Source: Hyphomicrobiales bacterium
GTDB lineage: Bacteria > Pseudomonadota > Alphaproteobacteria > Rhizobiales > Rhizobiaceae
DNA: 53,535 nt
Reading direction: 5' to 3'
Assembly: GCA_900471605.1 (NCBI GenBank)
Contig: UCEY01000045.1
Coordinates: 55,224-108,758 of the forward strand
The notes under the pieces are model-generated. The model did no database searches, was not told the origin of the DNA, and saw nothing but the letters and a program-made list of their open reading frames with translations. Shown here one piece after another: positions 8,093 through 16,043 of this stretch. Position 1 is the first letter of the stretch; each line of letters begins with the position of its first letter. The position numbers and the translations under genes were made by a program.

Positions 8093-10857
8093 GAAGCGGG
8101 TTCCTGGGAATCGGTGACGGCGGTATCAGCACTCTTGTTCACCAGAATCCGCTGGTAGAAAAGCCCGATGCCGATCAGCACCGCGCCGAGCCCGATGAAC
8201 GACAGCGCCCGGAGAATCCCTTCGAGGTTCGACATGTCGATCAGGAACACTTTCACCACCGCGACCAGCACCAGGCCGGCCGAGGCCAGCCGCAGGCTCT
8301 TGGCGTCGAGCTTCGAGCCGATCACCAGCAGCACCACGCCGATCAGCAGCCAGACCACCGAATAGGTATAGGTCTCGCCCTGCATGAACCCCTTCCAGTC
8401 GGCGATGTTCTCGCCCTGCCAGAAGCGGCGCACCGAAAGCGTCGCCCAGAGGAAACCGAGCACCGCGCCGGCCAGCGCCAGCATGATCACGTAAGGCGTG
8501 GGCCGCCGCCCGCGGGCATAATAGGCGACCAGCGCATAGGCGAGGCCGGGCAGGAGATAACCGAGCAGCAGCAGGTTGAGGAAAGGCCAGGCGCCGGTGT
8601 TTTCGCCGCTGAAATAGGGGTTGAGCGCAAACACATGCAGCGACAGCGCGTTGATGGTCGCGAGCACGCCTGCGATCATCGAGCCCCAGCGGAAGACGGG
8701 GCTCGGCGACTTCAGGTCGAGCGTCATCAATATGCCCGAGAAGCCCACCGTCAGCAGCGTGTAGATCGACTGTTCGCCGAGCGTCGGCACCCGGTCGTCC
8801 AGCACGCCGCCGTTCATCGCATGGCGCACCAGCACCGCCACCGTCATCAGCGAGGCGAGCGACGCGAGCGCCTGCATGATGTTGCGGATGCGGAAATCCG
8901 AAGAGTCCTTCAGCAGATAGGCCGTCGCGATCGCCAGCAGCGTCGGAATGCCGTAGCCGGGCAAAAGCGCGTTGAAGAACGGCGTCGTGCCGAGACTGTT
9001 CTGGCCGATCAGCGTCGGTTCCCAGGCGATGCGGCCAAAGACGATCAGGATCGCCGCCGCCATCATCCAGGGCAGCGCCGGCCATGGCCGCGCCCGCATG
9101 CCGAGCACATAGGCAAACCCGAGGACCGAGACGAGAATGGTGGTGACGATACCATTGGTCAGCGCATGCAGCGCCAGCGTGAAGCCGGCAAACGAGCCGG
9201 CGACGACCAGATTGGCGGCCCAGTCGATGCGGCCATCCGTCTCGTCGCGGTCGCGGAACAGCCATTCGGCGCCGGCCAGCAGCACGAGACCGAGGCCGAG
9301 CCCGTAAAGCCCGTGGATCCAGTCGCGCCCGAGATTGCCGAAATTGAGGAAGCTGATCGTCGCCAGCGCCACCGGCACGCCCGACATCAGCACGCTCCAG
9401 ACCATCGAAAATTCCGGCTCGGTCTTGCGGAAGCGTCTCAGGAACGCGAAGCCGAGCAGCGTGAAGACAGCCCCGAGCAGCAGGCTGACCGCGATTTCGG
9501 TCGTATAGGTGATGACCGGCAGCGGCTCGTTGCCGACCGGCTGCGGCACAGACGTGTCGAGCAGCGAAATCGCCACGATGGCCAAGCTGAGCACCGCCCC
9601 GGCGGCCGCGATCATCGCCGGCCAGACCGTGTAGACGCGGGTGGCGCCGAGCGCCGCAAGTGCCGCGATCACTGCCGCGGCGGCGAAATACGGATCGATG
9701 CCGGTCACCGGGTTGGTCGCCAGCATGGCAAGCGCCGGCAGCACCGACATGATCGCCACCGACAGGGTGATGGTCAGCGGCTGGCGCCCGAGCATTCCGT
9801 CCCAGCCGGTCTTCGCCGCCCGGCCGATGCCGTAGACCGCGCCCGGCCAGAAGAAGCCGGTGCCGGCGATCATCACGATCAGCGTCAGCGCCGGCGGCAT
9901 CGGGTCGAAATCATCCGCCCCCACGGCATAGGCGACCACCCACAGCCCGATGCCGATATTGGCGAGCATCGGCACGATCGTCCATTGGCGGAAGCGCGAG
10001 GCGGCATTGACCGCCACCCAGGTGAGGCCAAGGAAGAGGAACAGCGCATGGGCGTTCGGCTCGTCGCTGGCGACGAGGCCGGGCGTCAAAAGCGAGGCGA
10101 GCAGGCCAAGCCCGGCCAGCGCCTGCCCGTGCAGCAGCGACAGCGCAATGGTGGCGAAGGAAACCAGCGCCAGCAGGAAAAAGGCCGGCGTCGCGCCGAT
10201 GAATTCGTAGACGGCATAGGCCGCAAAGACCGCGCCGAGCAGCGTCACCGCGCCGGCTGCGGTCAGCGCGCCGGGGATCATCGCATTGCTGAACCGGTCG
10301 GACACCTGCGGCATCGCCCGCCGCCGGATGATCTCGCCGGCAACCATCAGGACAAGGCCGAACAGGCAGGCAAGCGTCAGCCGCGCGCCGGGACCGAGCA
10401 GCCCCGCCTCGATCGAATAGCGCACCAGGAAGATGCCGCCGAAGGCAAGCGCCACGCCGCCGACCCAGACCGGCCAGCGGGCGCCGAGATAACTTTCGAG
10501 GTTTTCCCTGGTCTTCGGCTTGGCAGCCGGCGGTGCCGGGACCGCAGCGGGGGCAGGGACGTCTTCTGCGGCCGCAATCTCTTCGGCCGCCACGCTTGCC
10601 GCGATCGCCTCTTCCGGCGGCGCCTCCGCCGCAACCGGTTCGGGCTGGGGCGCCGGTTCTTCGATCACCGCTTCGGTGGCGGCAACGGCCGCCGCGACGG
10701 GAGCCGGCGCCGGTGCCGAAACCGGTTGCCGGGCCAGGAGATCGGCCTTGATCGCCTCCAGCTCCGTTTCGAGCGCAGTCACCCGGTTCGATGTCTTGCG
10801 ATTGAGACCCACCATCAGGATCACCAGCAGCAGGAGGAGGATTTCGATCATCGGCAC
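8089..10857 (-). CDS. DUF2339 domain-containing multipass membrane protein
   Basis: 922 residues. The N-terminal hydrophobic anchor (MPMIEILLLLLVILMVGL) leads into a short coiled coil (ALETELEAIKADLLAR) and an Ala/Pro-rich linker to about residue 130. Then follow some two dozen hydrophobic segments to the C-terminus, with SYLGARWPVWVGGVALAFG at their start. This is the DUF2339 architecture at typical length. Function is unknown; the family looks like a large membrane scaffold or transporter. It heads an operon with the HD and MOSC genes. A very long frame exists on the opposite strand but is a GC-driven shadow. Confidence 0.88.
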   Translation of the reverse strand: MPMIEILLLLLVILMVGLNRKTSNRVTALETELEAIKADLLARQPVSAPAPAPVAAAVAATEAVIEEPAPQPEPVAAEAPPEEAIAASVAAEEIAAAEDVPAPAAVPAPPAAKPKTRENLESYLGARWPVWVGGVALAFGGIFLVRYSIEAGLLGPGARLTLACLFGLVLMVAGEIIRRRAMPQVSDRFSNAMIPGALTAAGAVTLLGAVFAAYAVYEFIGATPAFFLLALVSFATIALSLLHGQALAGLGLLASLLTPGLVASDEPNAHALFLFLGLTWVAVNAASRFRQWTIVPMLANIGIGLWVVAYAVGADDFDPMPPALTLIVMIAGTGFFWPGAVYGIGRAAKTGWDGMLGRQPLTITLSVAIMSVLPALAMLATNPVTGIDPYFAAAAVIAALAALGATRVYTVWPAMIAAAGAVLSLAIVAISLLDTSVPQPVGNEPLPVITYTTEIAVSLLLGAVFTLLGFAFLRRFRKTEPEFSMVWSVLMSGVPVALATISFLNFGNLGRDWIHGLYGLGLGLVLLAGAEWLFRDRDETDGRIDWAANLVVAGSFAGFTLALHALTNGIVTTILVSVLGFAYVLGMRARPWPALPWMMAAAILIVFGRIAWEPTLIGQNSLGTTPFFNALLPGYGIPTLLAIATAYLLKDSSDFRIRNIMQALASLASLMTVAVLVRHAMNGGVLDDRVPTLGEQSIYTLLTVGFSGILMTLDLKSPSPVFRWGSMIAGVLATINALSLHVFALNPYFSGENTGAWPFLNLLLLGYLLPGLAYALVAYYARGRRPTPYVIMLALAGAVLGFLWATLSVRRFWQGENIADWKGFMQGETYTYSVVWLLIGVVLLVIGSKLDAKSLRLASAGLVLVAVVKVFLIDMSNLEGILRALSFIGLGAVLIGIGLFYQRILVNKSADTAVTDSQEPAS

Positions 10858-10949
10858 GCTCGCGGGTGAAGAGTTCGGTCAAGAGGTTATACAATCGCCG
10901 GCCGAGGGAAGGGAAGAGCCGTGTTCCCGGCAATCCCCAATCGGAAGCC

Positions 10950-11123
10950 ATGGAAACTATTGCCGTTTTCACAACGCCGCCGGACCGGTCTCCGCAGCCG
11001 GTGCAGGTTCGGGCCGTGTGGCCGGAATGGTTGGTGGCTGCGCAGGCACGCGGGACGCCGTCTGCCGTTTTTCTTGTCAACGACACCCGTGGCCGCATGC
11101 GCGTGACGGGCGAGAGTGTTTAA
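10950..11123 (+). CDS. Possible small protein (57 aa)
   Basis: Would encode a 57-residue soluble peptide beginning METIAVFTTPPDR. Third codon positions are mostly G/C, as in neighbouring genes, and a short hairpin follows the TAA stop. The ribosome site (GGAAG only 2 bases from ATG) is badly placed and I recognise no family. It may equally be chance. Confidence 0.25.
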   Translation: METIAVFTTPPDRSPQPVQVRAVWPEWLVAAQARGTPSAVFLVNDTRGRMRVTGESV

Positions 11124-11245
11124 GCCGGCGTGTCTAACCGGCTGAATGATATGGAAAAGGCATTGCATATCTCGCGTCATACGTGCGTTTATTTGCCGCC
11201 CCTGCCAAAAACATCGGCAGACTTCTGCGAGCCAAAACAGCATTT

Positions 11246-11260
11246 GCATATATTATATGC
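11246..11260. promoter_or_regulatory. Palindrome upstream of ABC importer operon
   Basis: GCATATA-T-TATATGC is a perfect 15-bp palindrome in an AT-rich stretch about 107 bp before the binding-protein start codon. Its position fits an operator for the importer operon. No regulator gene is adjacent, so the binding protein is unknown. Confidence 0.4.
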
Positions 11261-11366
11261 GCTATAAAAATATGATCGTTTTATGTGCAGTTTCGGCTTG
11301 CGCGCCCTCGGAATAAACGCTTGGATGCGTCCATCCGAACAAAAAAATCCAGAGGGACGACATTTC

Positions 11367-12401
11367 ATGATCTCGCGCAGAACGCTTTCGAAACTATCGG
11401 CCGTCGCTGCCCTTGCGCTCGCCGCCGGCTTTTCCGCTACTCCCGCGCTGGCGCAGACCGCGGTCAAGTTCACGCTCGACTGGAAGTTCGAAGGCCCGGC
11501 CGCCGGCTTCCTGCTGGCGCAGGACAAGGGCTACTTCAAGGCGGAGGGCCTCGATGTCACCATCGACACCGGCAACGGCTCGGTCGAAGCGATCCCGCGC
11601 GTCGCGACCGGCGCCTACCAGATGGGTTTCGGCGATATCAACTCGCTGATCAAGTTCCTCGACGAGGATCCGAACCAGAAGATCAGGGCCGCGATGATGA
11701 TCTACGAACGCCCGACCTTCGCGGTCGTCGGCCGCAAGTCGCTCGGCATCACCACCGACCCGAAATCGCTGGAAGGCAAGAAGCTCGGCGCGCCTCCTCC
11801 GGATGGTGCTTTCGCCCAGTGGAAGGCCTTCAAACAGGTCGCCAAGATCGATGATTCGAAAATCACGCTGGAATCGATCGGTTTCCCGGTCCGTGAGCCG
11901 ATGCTCGCCCAGGGCAAGGTCGACGCGGTCTTCGGTTTCGCCTTCTCGGTCATCCTCAACCTGAAGGCTCAGGGCATCAAGGATGATGACATCGCCACCA
12001 TCCTGATGGCCGAGCATGGCCTCAACCTCTATGGCAACGCGGTGCTGGTCAACACCGATTTCGCTGCTAAGAACCCGGCCGCCGTCAAGGGCGTTCTCAA
12101 GGCGCTCGCCAAGGGTTTTGCCGATGCCGTCGCCAGGCCGGAAGAGGGCGTCGCCGCCGTCCTCAAGCGCAACGAGACGCTCAACAAGGATATTGAGCTG
12201 GAACGCCTGAAGATGGCGAATTCGATGAACATCAAGACGCCTTACGTCGTCGCCAACGGCTTCGGCGGCATCGATCCGGCCCGGCTCGCCGCTTCGATCG
12301 ACACGCTCAAGGTTTCCATGGGGCTCAAGGGCAACGTCAAGGCCGATCAGGTTTTCGACGCCAGCTTCCTGCCGGCCAAGGAACAGCGGATGCTGCCGTA
12401 A
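11367..12401 (+). CDS. ABC transporter substrate-binding protein (NMT1/SsuA type)
   Basis: 344 residues. A Sec signal peptide with cleavage expected after ATPALA (about residue 29) precedes a periplasmic binding domain of the NMT1/THI5-SsuA-TauA group: TLDWKFEGPAAGFLLAQDKG, then GYFKAEGLDV and the GFGDINSL block. Family members bind sulfonates, nitrate, thiamine precursors or aromatic acids; the substrate here cannot be read. A GAGGGA site at 11352-11357 supports this internal ATG over the longer frame. It is the first gene of the importer operon. Confidence 0.85.
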   Translation: MISRRTLSKLSAVAALALAAGFSATPALAQTAVKFTLDWKFEGPAAGFLLAQDKGYFKAEGLDVTIDTGNGSVEAIPRVATGAYQMGFGDINSLIKFLDEDPNQKIRAAMMIYERPTFAVVGRKSLGITTDPKSLEGKKLGAPPPDGAFAQWKAFKQVAKIDDSKITLESIGFPVREPMLAQGKVDAVFGFAFSVILNLKAQGIKDDDIATILMAEHGLNLYGNAVLVNTDFAAKNPAAVKGVLKALAKGFADAVARPEEGVAAVLKRNETLNKDIELERLKMANSMNIKTPYVVANGFGGIDPARLAASIDTLKVSMGLKGNVKADQVFDASFLPAKEQRMLP

Positions 12402-12411
12402 CGGAGGTCTG

Positions 12412-12549
12412 CCCCTCACCCTAACCCTCTCCCCGCTTGCGGGGAGAGGGGACGTGCCCCGCTGAAGGCTTGAGGGAGGCGGAGAGGCCGCCACGAGTCC
12501 CCTTCTCCCCGCAGGCGGGGAGAAGGTGCCCGGCAGGGCGGATGAGGGG
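12412..12549. repeat. RIME-like rhizobial intergenic mosaic repeat, copy B
   Basis: The cleanest copy: CCCCTCACCCTAACCCTCTC at the left, two strong G/C hairpins inside, and GGCGGATGAGGGG at the right. It lies within the operon, between the binding-protein stop and the ATPase start. Its hairpins may reduce read-through or stabilise the upstream part of the message, which would favour high levels of binding protein. Confidence 0.85.
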
Positions 12550-12589
12550 CAACTCGACATCTGCTGTTTGATCGAAAAGAGAAGACCCA

Positions 12590-13378
12590 ATGCCCCACCT
12601 CGTATCCATCGACAATGTCGACATGCGCTATGGCGGTGCCGCCGGCACGCTTGCCGTCTCCGGCCTGACCATGAAGGTCGGCAAGGGCGAATTCGCCGCC
12701 GTCGTCGGCCCATCGGGTTGCGGCAAGTCGACCCTGATGAAGCTCGTCACCGGCCTGCATATCCCCCAGAGCGGCGTGGTGATCGTCGCCGACAAGCACG
12801 TGACCAAGCCGGTTTCGATCGTCGGCATGGCCTTCCAGAACCCGACCATGCTGCCCTGGCGCACCACGCTCGACAACATCCTCCTGCCGCTCGAAATCGT
12901 CGAAAGACACCGTCATCGGCTGCGTGCCAACAAACGAGAATATGTTGAAAAGGCCGAGCACCTGCTCGAAACCGTCGGCCTCAAGGGCTTCGGCTCGAAA
13001 TTCCCCTGGCAACTTTCCGGCGGCATGCAGCAGCGCGCCAATCTGTGCCGCGCGCTGATCCACGAACCCGAACTGCTGATGCTCGACGAACCGTTTGGCG
13101 CGCTCGATGCCTTCACCCGCGAGGAGCTGTGGTGCGTCATCCGCGACCTGCACGCGGCGCAAGGCGTCACCATCATCCTCGTCACCCACGACCTGCGCGA
13201 GGCGACCTTCCTCGCCGACCGGATCTTCGTGATGAGCGCCCGTCCCGGCAAGGTGCTGAAGGAACACACCGTCCCCTTCGCCCGGCCGCGCGATCTGGAA
13301 GTCATGTACGAAAAAGGCTTCAACGACATGGTGCATGAACTGCACGGCGAAATCGCCAGCGCGAGGGTGGTCGCATGA
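12590..13378 (+). CDS. ABC transporter ATP-binding protein
   Basis: 262-residue cytoplasmic ATPase. Walker A is GPSGCGKST (about 41-49), the Q-loop AFQNPTMLPWR, the signature QLSGGMQQR, Walker B LLMLDEPFGALD, and the switch His in LVTHDLREA. This layout, including LPWR after the Q-loop, is typical of SsuB/TauB/NrtD-type importers. It overlaps the permease start by 4 bp (ATGA at 13375-13378), so the two are made in step. Confidence 0.93.
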   Translation: MPHLVSIDNVDMRYGGAAGTLAVSGLTMKVGKGEFAAVVGPSGCGKSTLMKLVTGLHIPQSGVVIVADKHVTKPVSIVGMAFQNPTMLPWRTTLDNILLPLEIVERHRHRLRANKREYVEKAEHLLETVGLKGFGSKFPWQLSGGMQQRANLCRALIHEPELLMLDEPFGALDAFTREELWCVIRDLHAAQGVTIILVTHDLREATFLADRIFVMSARPGKVLKEHTVPFARPRDLEVMYEKGFNDMVHELHGEIASARVVA

Positions 13379-14196
13379 GCGTCGTCACGAAAAACACCGC
13401 ACCGTCCACGACGCCCGGAAAACCGCTTGCCCAGCGCATCAACTGGGTGAAGCTCGCTCCCTGGCTCTACACGGTCGGGCTCTTCGTCCTCTGGGAACTG
13501 CTGGTCATCGTGCTGCAGACGCCACCCACAATCCTGCCGGCACCTTCGCGCGTCTTCCAGGCGATCGCGCAATACTGGTCGCCGATCTGGAAGAACTCGC
13601 TGCAGACGCTTTATACGACCACCGTCGGCTTCGCGATCGCCGTCGTCGCGGGCCTGGCGATCGGCCTGTTCATCGGCTGGTCGAAGGCGATCTATGCCGG
13701 GCTTTACCCGCTGATGATCGGCTTCAACGCCATCCCCAAGGTGGCGCTGGTACCGATCCTGGTCATCTGGTTCGGCATCGGCGCGGTGCCGGCCATCCTC
13801 ACCGCGTTCCTGATTTCCTTCTTCCCGATCGTCGTCAACGTCGCGACAGGCTTGGCCACCATCGAACCGGAAACCGAGGACGTGCTGCGGGCGCTCGGGG
13901 CGAAGAAGCTCGACATCATGCTGAAGGTCGGTATCCCGCGCTCCATGCCTTATTTCTTCGGCTCGCTGAAGATCGCGATCACGCTCGCCTTCGTCGGCTC
14001 GGTCGTGTCGGAAACCGTCGCCTCGAACTACGGCCTCGGCAACATGATGAGCTCGGCCCAGAGCCAGTTCAACGTGCCGCTGGTCTTCGCCGGCCTGTTG
14101 ATGCTCGCCGTCGAAGGCATCGCCATGTATGCGCTGATGGCCTGGATCGAAATGCGCATGACCGGCTGGGCGCACCGCTCCTCGATGTCGCACTGA
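13375..14196 (+). CDS. ABC transporter permease (SsuC/TauC type)
   Basis: 273 residues with about six membrane segments of the BPD_transp_1 fold. The ATPase-contact (EAA-like) loop is near residues 165-190, around EDVLRALGAKKLDIMLKV. The start is coupled to the ATPase gene. With the binding protein and ATPase it forms a complete importer, so uptake of a small organic compound is secure while the substrate is not. Confidence 0.92.
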   Translation: MSVVTKNTAPSTTPGKPLAQRINWVKLAPWLYTVGLFVLWELLVIVLQTPPTILPAPSRVFQAIAQYWSPIWKNSLQTLYTTTVGFAIAVVAGLAIGLFIGWSKAIYAGLYPLMIGFNAIPKVALVPILVIWFGIGAVPAILTAFLISFFPIVVNVATGLATIEPETEDVLRALGAKKLDIMLKVGIPRSMPYFFGSLKIAITLAFVGSVVSETVASNYGLGNMMSSAQSQFNVPLVFAGLLMLAVEGIAMYALMAWIEMRMTGWAHRSSMSH

Positions 14197-14240
14197 CGAG
14201 CCCGTGGCCTCAGGCGCCGGTTCTTCATCTGCGATCGCGG

Positions 14241-14735
14241 TTACCCCTGCGGTCCCGCCCGAAAAACATCCCGCAGGCGCGCGATGACTTCGGCCACGCT
14301 TGGCCCCTGGATCGGCGGCGGCGCCAGCCGTTCGCAGAATTCCCGCCAGACGAAGAATGTCAGCTCCGCCCCATCGGTTGCGGTCTCGCCCGGGCCTTCC
14401 GCGAAGGTATTGAGCATCCTGTATCGTTCGTCCTGCCAGAAAAGCGTCTCCACCCACCCGTAGATTGGAATCACGTGGAAATGGATCGAATGGCCCGGCG
14501 AATGCCCGTATCGCCCGATATAGACCCGCTCCGCATTGAGTTCCTTCCTCAGAACCTTCTGAGCCTTCGCCATCAGCGGCCCGAGCTCTAGGAGCGCTTC
14601 GTCCGCAAGCTCGAAAAGATCATCCGCAAAACGCTTGGAACCGATCATCAGATAGCCGGGAAGGGCGGAATTCGTCCGGTGGTTGATGAGCCAATGCGGC
14701 GTCTCGAAGACATGAAATTCTGGAGGGATGGGCAT
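14241..14735 (-). CDS. HIT family protein
   Basis: 164 residues. N-terminal strands include GYLMIGSKR, and the histidine-triad region reads HSIHFHVIP (82-90). The central His85, the nucleophile of HIT hydrolases, and His87 are present, but the first triad position is Ser83. HIT proteins hydrolyse or transfer nucleotidyl groups. The C-terminal 40 residues extend beyond a minimal HIT domain. A longer frame opens at 14807, but its first 24 residues are low-complexity and the internal ATG is preferred. Convergent with the ABC permease. Confidence 0.78.
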   Translation of the reverse strand: MPIPPEFHVFETPHWLINHRTNSALPGYLMIGSKRFADDLFELADEALLELGPLMAKAQKVLRKELNAERVYIGRYGHSPGHSIHFHVIPIYGWVETLFWQDERYRMLNTFAEGPGETATDGAELTFFVWREFCERLAPPPIQGPSVAEVIARLRDVFRAGPQG

Positions 14736-14824
14736 TTCGAACGGTCCACGCGGCGGATTCCTTGCAAAAGGGGTAGCAATAGCCGCGCGCCGAGGCAATG
14801 TTGGCAATTGAAGACCATATGACC

Positions 14825-14852
14825 TTTACATTAAGGCCAGATGAACTAAATT
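14825..14852 (+). promoter_or_regulatory. Possible promoter of the Xre-RES pair
   Basis: TTTACA (14825-14830) and TAAATT (14847-14852) are spaced by 16 bp. They overlap an imperfect inverted repeat, GACCTT-N6-AAGGCC (14821-14838), which could be the autoregulatory site of the antitoxin. Both elements deviate from consensus. Confidence 0.4.
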
Positions 14853-14877
14853 TGTGCTCGATGCAAAGGAGATTCTG

Positions 14878-15267
14878 ATGGCGGTCGCGGCAAGGAAAGA
14901 ACAGGCGGAGCAAGTCACGGCGGTTGCGCTGAAGGCCTTCGGCAATGTCGTGGCCGAATGGGGCGTCCCGGTGAACGAGGCGGCCGCACTCGCCGACATG
15001 TCGGAAAGCACCTGGAAGCGCGCCCGCAAACCTGGTTATTCCGGCGGGCTGACCAAGGACCAGATGTTGCGCCTCAGCGCGGTGATCGGCATCTACAAGG
15101 CGCTAAAACTCTATTTCAGCGATCCGATCGCTCCGAAATGGATGATGCTACCGAACGAGGGGCCGCTGTTTCGTGGTCGCCGCCCCATCGATACGCTGAT
15201 CGACGAAGGCCTGCCGCAATTCCTCGCCGTCCGCAATTACCTCGATGCCCTGCGGGGCGGCGCGTGA
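14878..15267 (+). CDS. Xre/MbcA/ParS-type antitoxin
   Basis: 129 residues. A helical region (about 15-60, including AALADMSESTWKRARKPGY) resembles an Xre-like fold, and the C-terminal toxin-binding domain contains PIDTLIDEGLPQFLAVRNYL. This is the antitoxin partner of RES toxins (MbcA/ParS group): it neutralises the toxin by binding and usually represses the operon. AAAGGAG at 14865-14871 selects this ATG over a GTG 24 bases upstream. The toxin start overlaps its stop by 4 bp. Confidence 0.88.
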   Translation: MAVAARKEQAEQVTAVALKAFGNVVAEWGVPVNEAAALADMSESTWKRARKPGYSGGLTKDQMLRLSAVIGIYKALKLYFSDPIAPKWMMLPNEGPLFRGRRPIDTLIDEGLPQFLAVRNYLDALRGGA

Positions 15268-15956
15268 TCGTGACCTCGGTCAGCGACCGGGGCCTGGTGC
15301 GGCTGATCCCGGCGACCTACCACAAGCCGCCGAGCCTGCGCGGCCTGGTGGATAGTGACGAGGAGCTGGCGATCCTCGCCGAGATCGAGGGGATGACCAG
15401 CGCCCGGCTGACCGCCGAGCGCGGATTGAACCTCTATCTCGACCGCCGCGAACTCGCCTGGAAACGCCGCAAGCACGACCTGCAGGTCTATGGCAACACT
15501 CATATCAACGCGGCCTTCACCTATACCCGCAAGGGCGGAAACCGCTTCAACGACGAGACCCGCGGCGCCTGGTACTGCAGCTGGGACACGATGACCTCGC
15601 TCGCCGAGGTCGCCTTCCACAAGACCCGCGAACTGAAGTTCATCGGGGTGTTCGAGGAAACGGCGCGTTATGTCGAACTGCTGGCCGATTTCATCGGCGA
15701 ATATCCCGATATCACCGACGAGCGAAACCACCCGGCGCTTAATCCCGATCCGACGGTCGGTTATCCTCAAGGGCAGGCGCTTGCCGAGAAACTGCGGCGC
15801 GACGGGCATGACGGCTTGATCTATCCGTCGGTGCGCCACGGCGAGGGGCGCTGCCTCGTCGCCTTCGAGCCGACGGCGATCCGCAATGTCCGCCCCGGCG
15901 CCTCCTGGGACATCGTCTGGTCGGGCAGCGAGGAATACGGTCTCAAGGCCGTATGA
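15264..15956 (+). CDS. RES domain toxin
   Basis: 230 residues starting at GTG (GTGA overlap with the antitoxin). RES-domain features are Arg13 near the N-terminus, GNRFN-x6-GAWYCSWD in the middle and LAEVAFH after it, which supply the Arg, Tyr, Ser and Glu from which the family's NAD-binding pocket is built. Characterised relatives such as MbcT degrade NAD+ and stop growth. The stop is followed by a strong hairpin. The pair is intact and probably functional. Confidence 0.88.
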   Translation: MIVTSVSDRGLVRLIPATYHKPPSLRGLVDSDEELAILAEIEGMTSARLTAERGLNLYLDRRELAWKRRKHDLQVYGNTHINAAFTYTRKGGNRFNDETRGAWYCSWDTMTSLAEVAFHKTRELKFIGVFEETARYVELLADFIGEYPDITDERNHPALNPDPTVGYPQGQALAEKLRRDGHDGLIYPSVRHGEGRCLVAFEPTAIRNVRPGASWDIVWSGSEEYGLKAV

Positions 15957-15992
15957 TGGCGACCGCCGAATCGCTTCTCGTCAAAAATTTGG

Positions 15993-16033
15993 GCATCGGG
16001 GCCGGCTTCCTCGTGAAAAGCCGGCCCCGATGC
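15993..16033. terminator. Strong hairpin between convergent RES and mscS genes
   Basis: A perfect 16-bp stem (15993-16008 with 16018-16033, starting GCATCGGGGCCGGCTT) and a 9-base loop. It lies 37 bp after the toxin stop and 11 bp from the stop of the converging mechanosensitive channel gene. A bidirectional terminator is the natural reading, although the T-runs are short. Confidence 0.75.
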
Positions 16034-16043
16034 ATCCTTTCCT

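Larger units (their letters stand above)
10858..11366. other. Intergenic region with a doubtful small ORF and a palindrome
   Basis: About 510 bp between divergent genes. It contains a possible 57-codon ORF at 10950-11123, a 6-bp hairpin right after it (11123-11128/11138-11143) and a perfect 15-bp palindrome at 11246-11260. From about 11230 the DNA becomes strongly AT-rich, as expected for the promoter of the downstream binding-protein gene. I looked for a TPP riboswitch, given the NMT1/THI5 fold, and found no matching core. Confidence 0.5.

Noticed and set aside
7738..10869. 1043-codon frame on the + strand
   Set aside because: It is antisense to the DUF2339 and HD genes, extremely rich in Arg, His, Gln and Asp, and has no domain. 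It is a GC-driven shadow.
11124..11366. TPP riboswitch before the NMT1/THI5-type gene
   Set aside because: No conserved TPP-riboswitch core could be found by eye; only a palindrome and AT-rich promoter-like DNA.
11394..12713. 439-codon minus-strand frame over the ABC binding protein
   Set aside because: It runs through the binding-protein gene and a repeat and has no recognisable domain.
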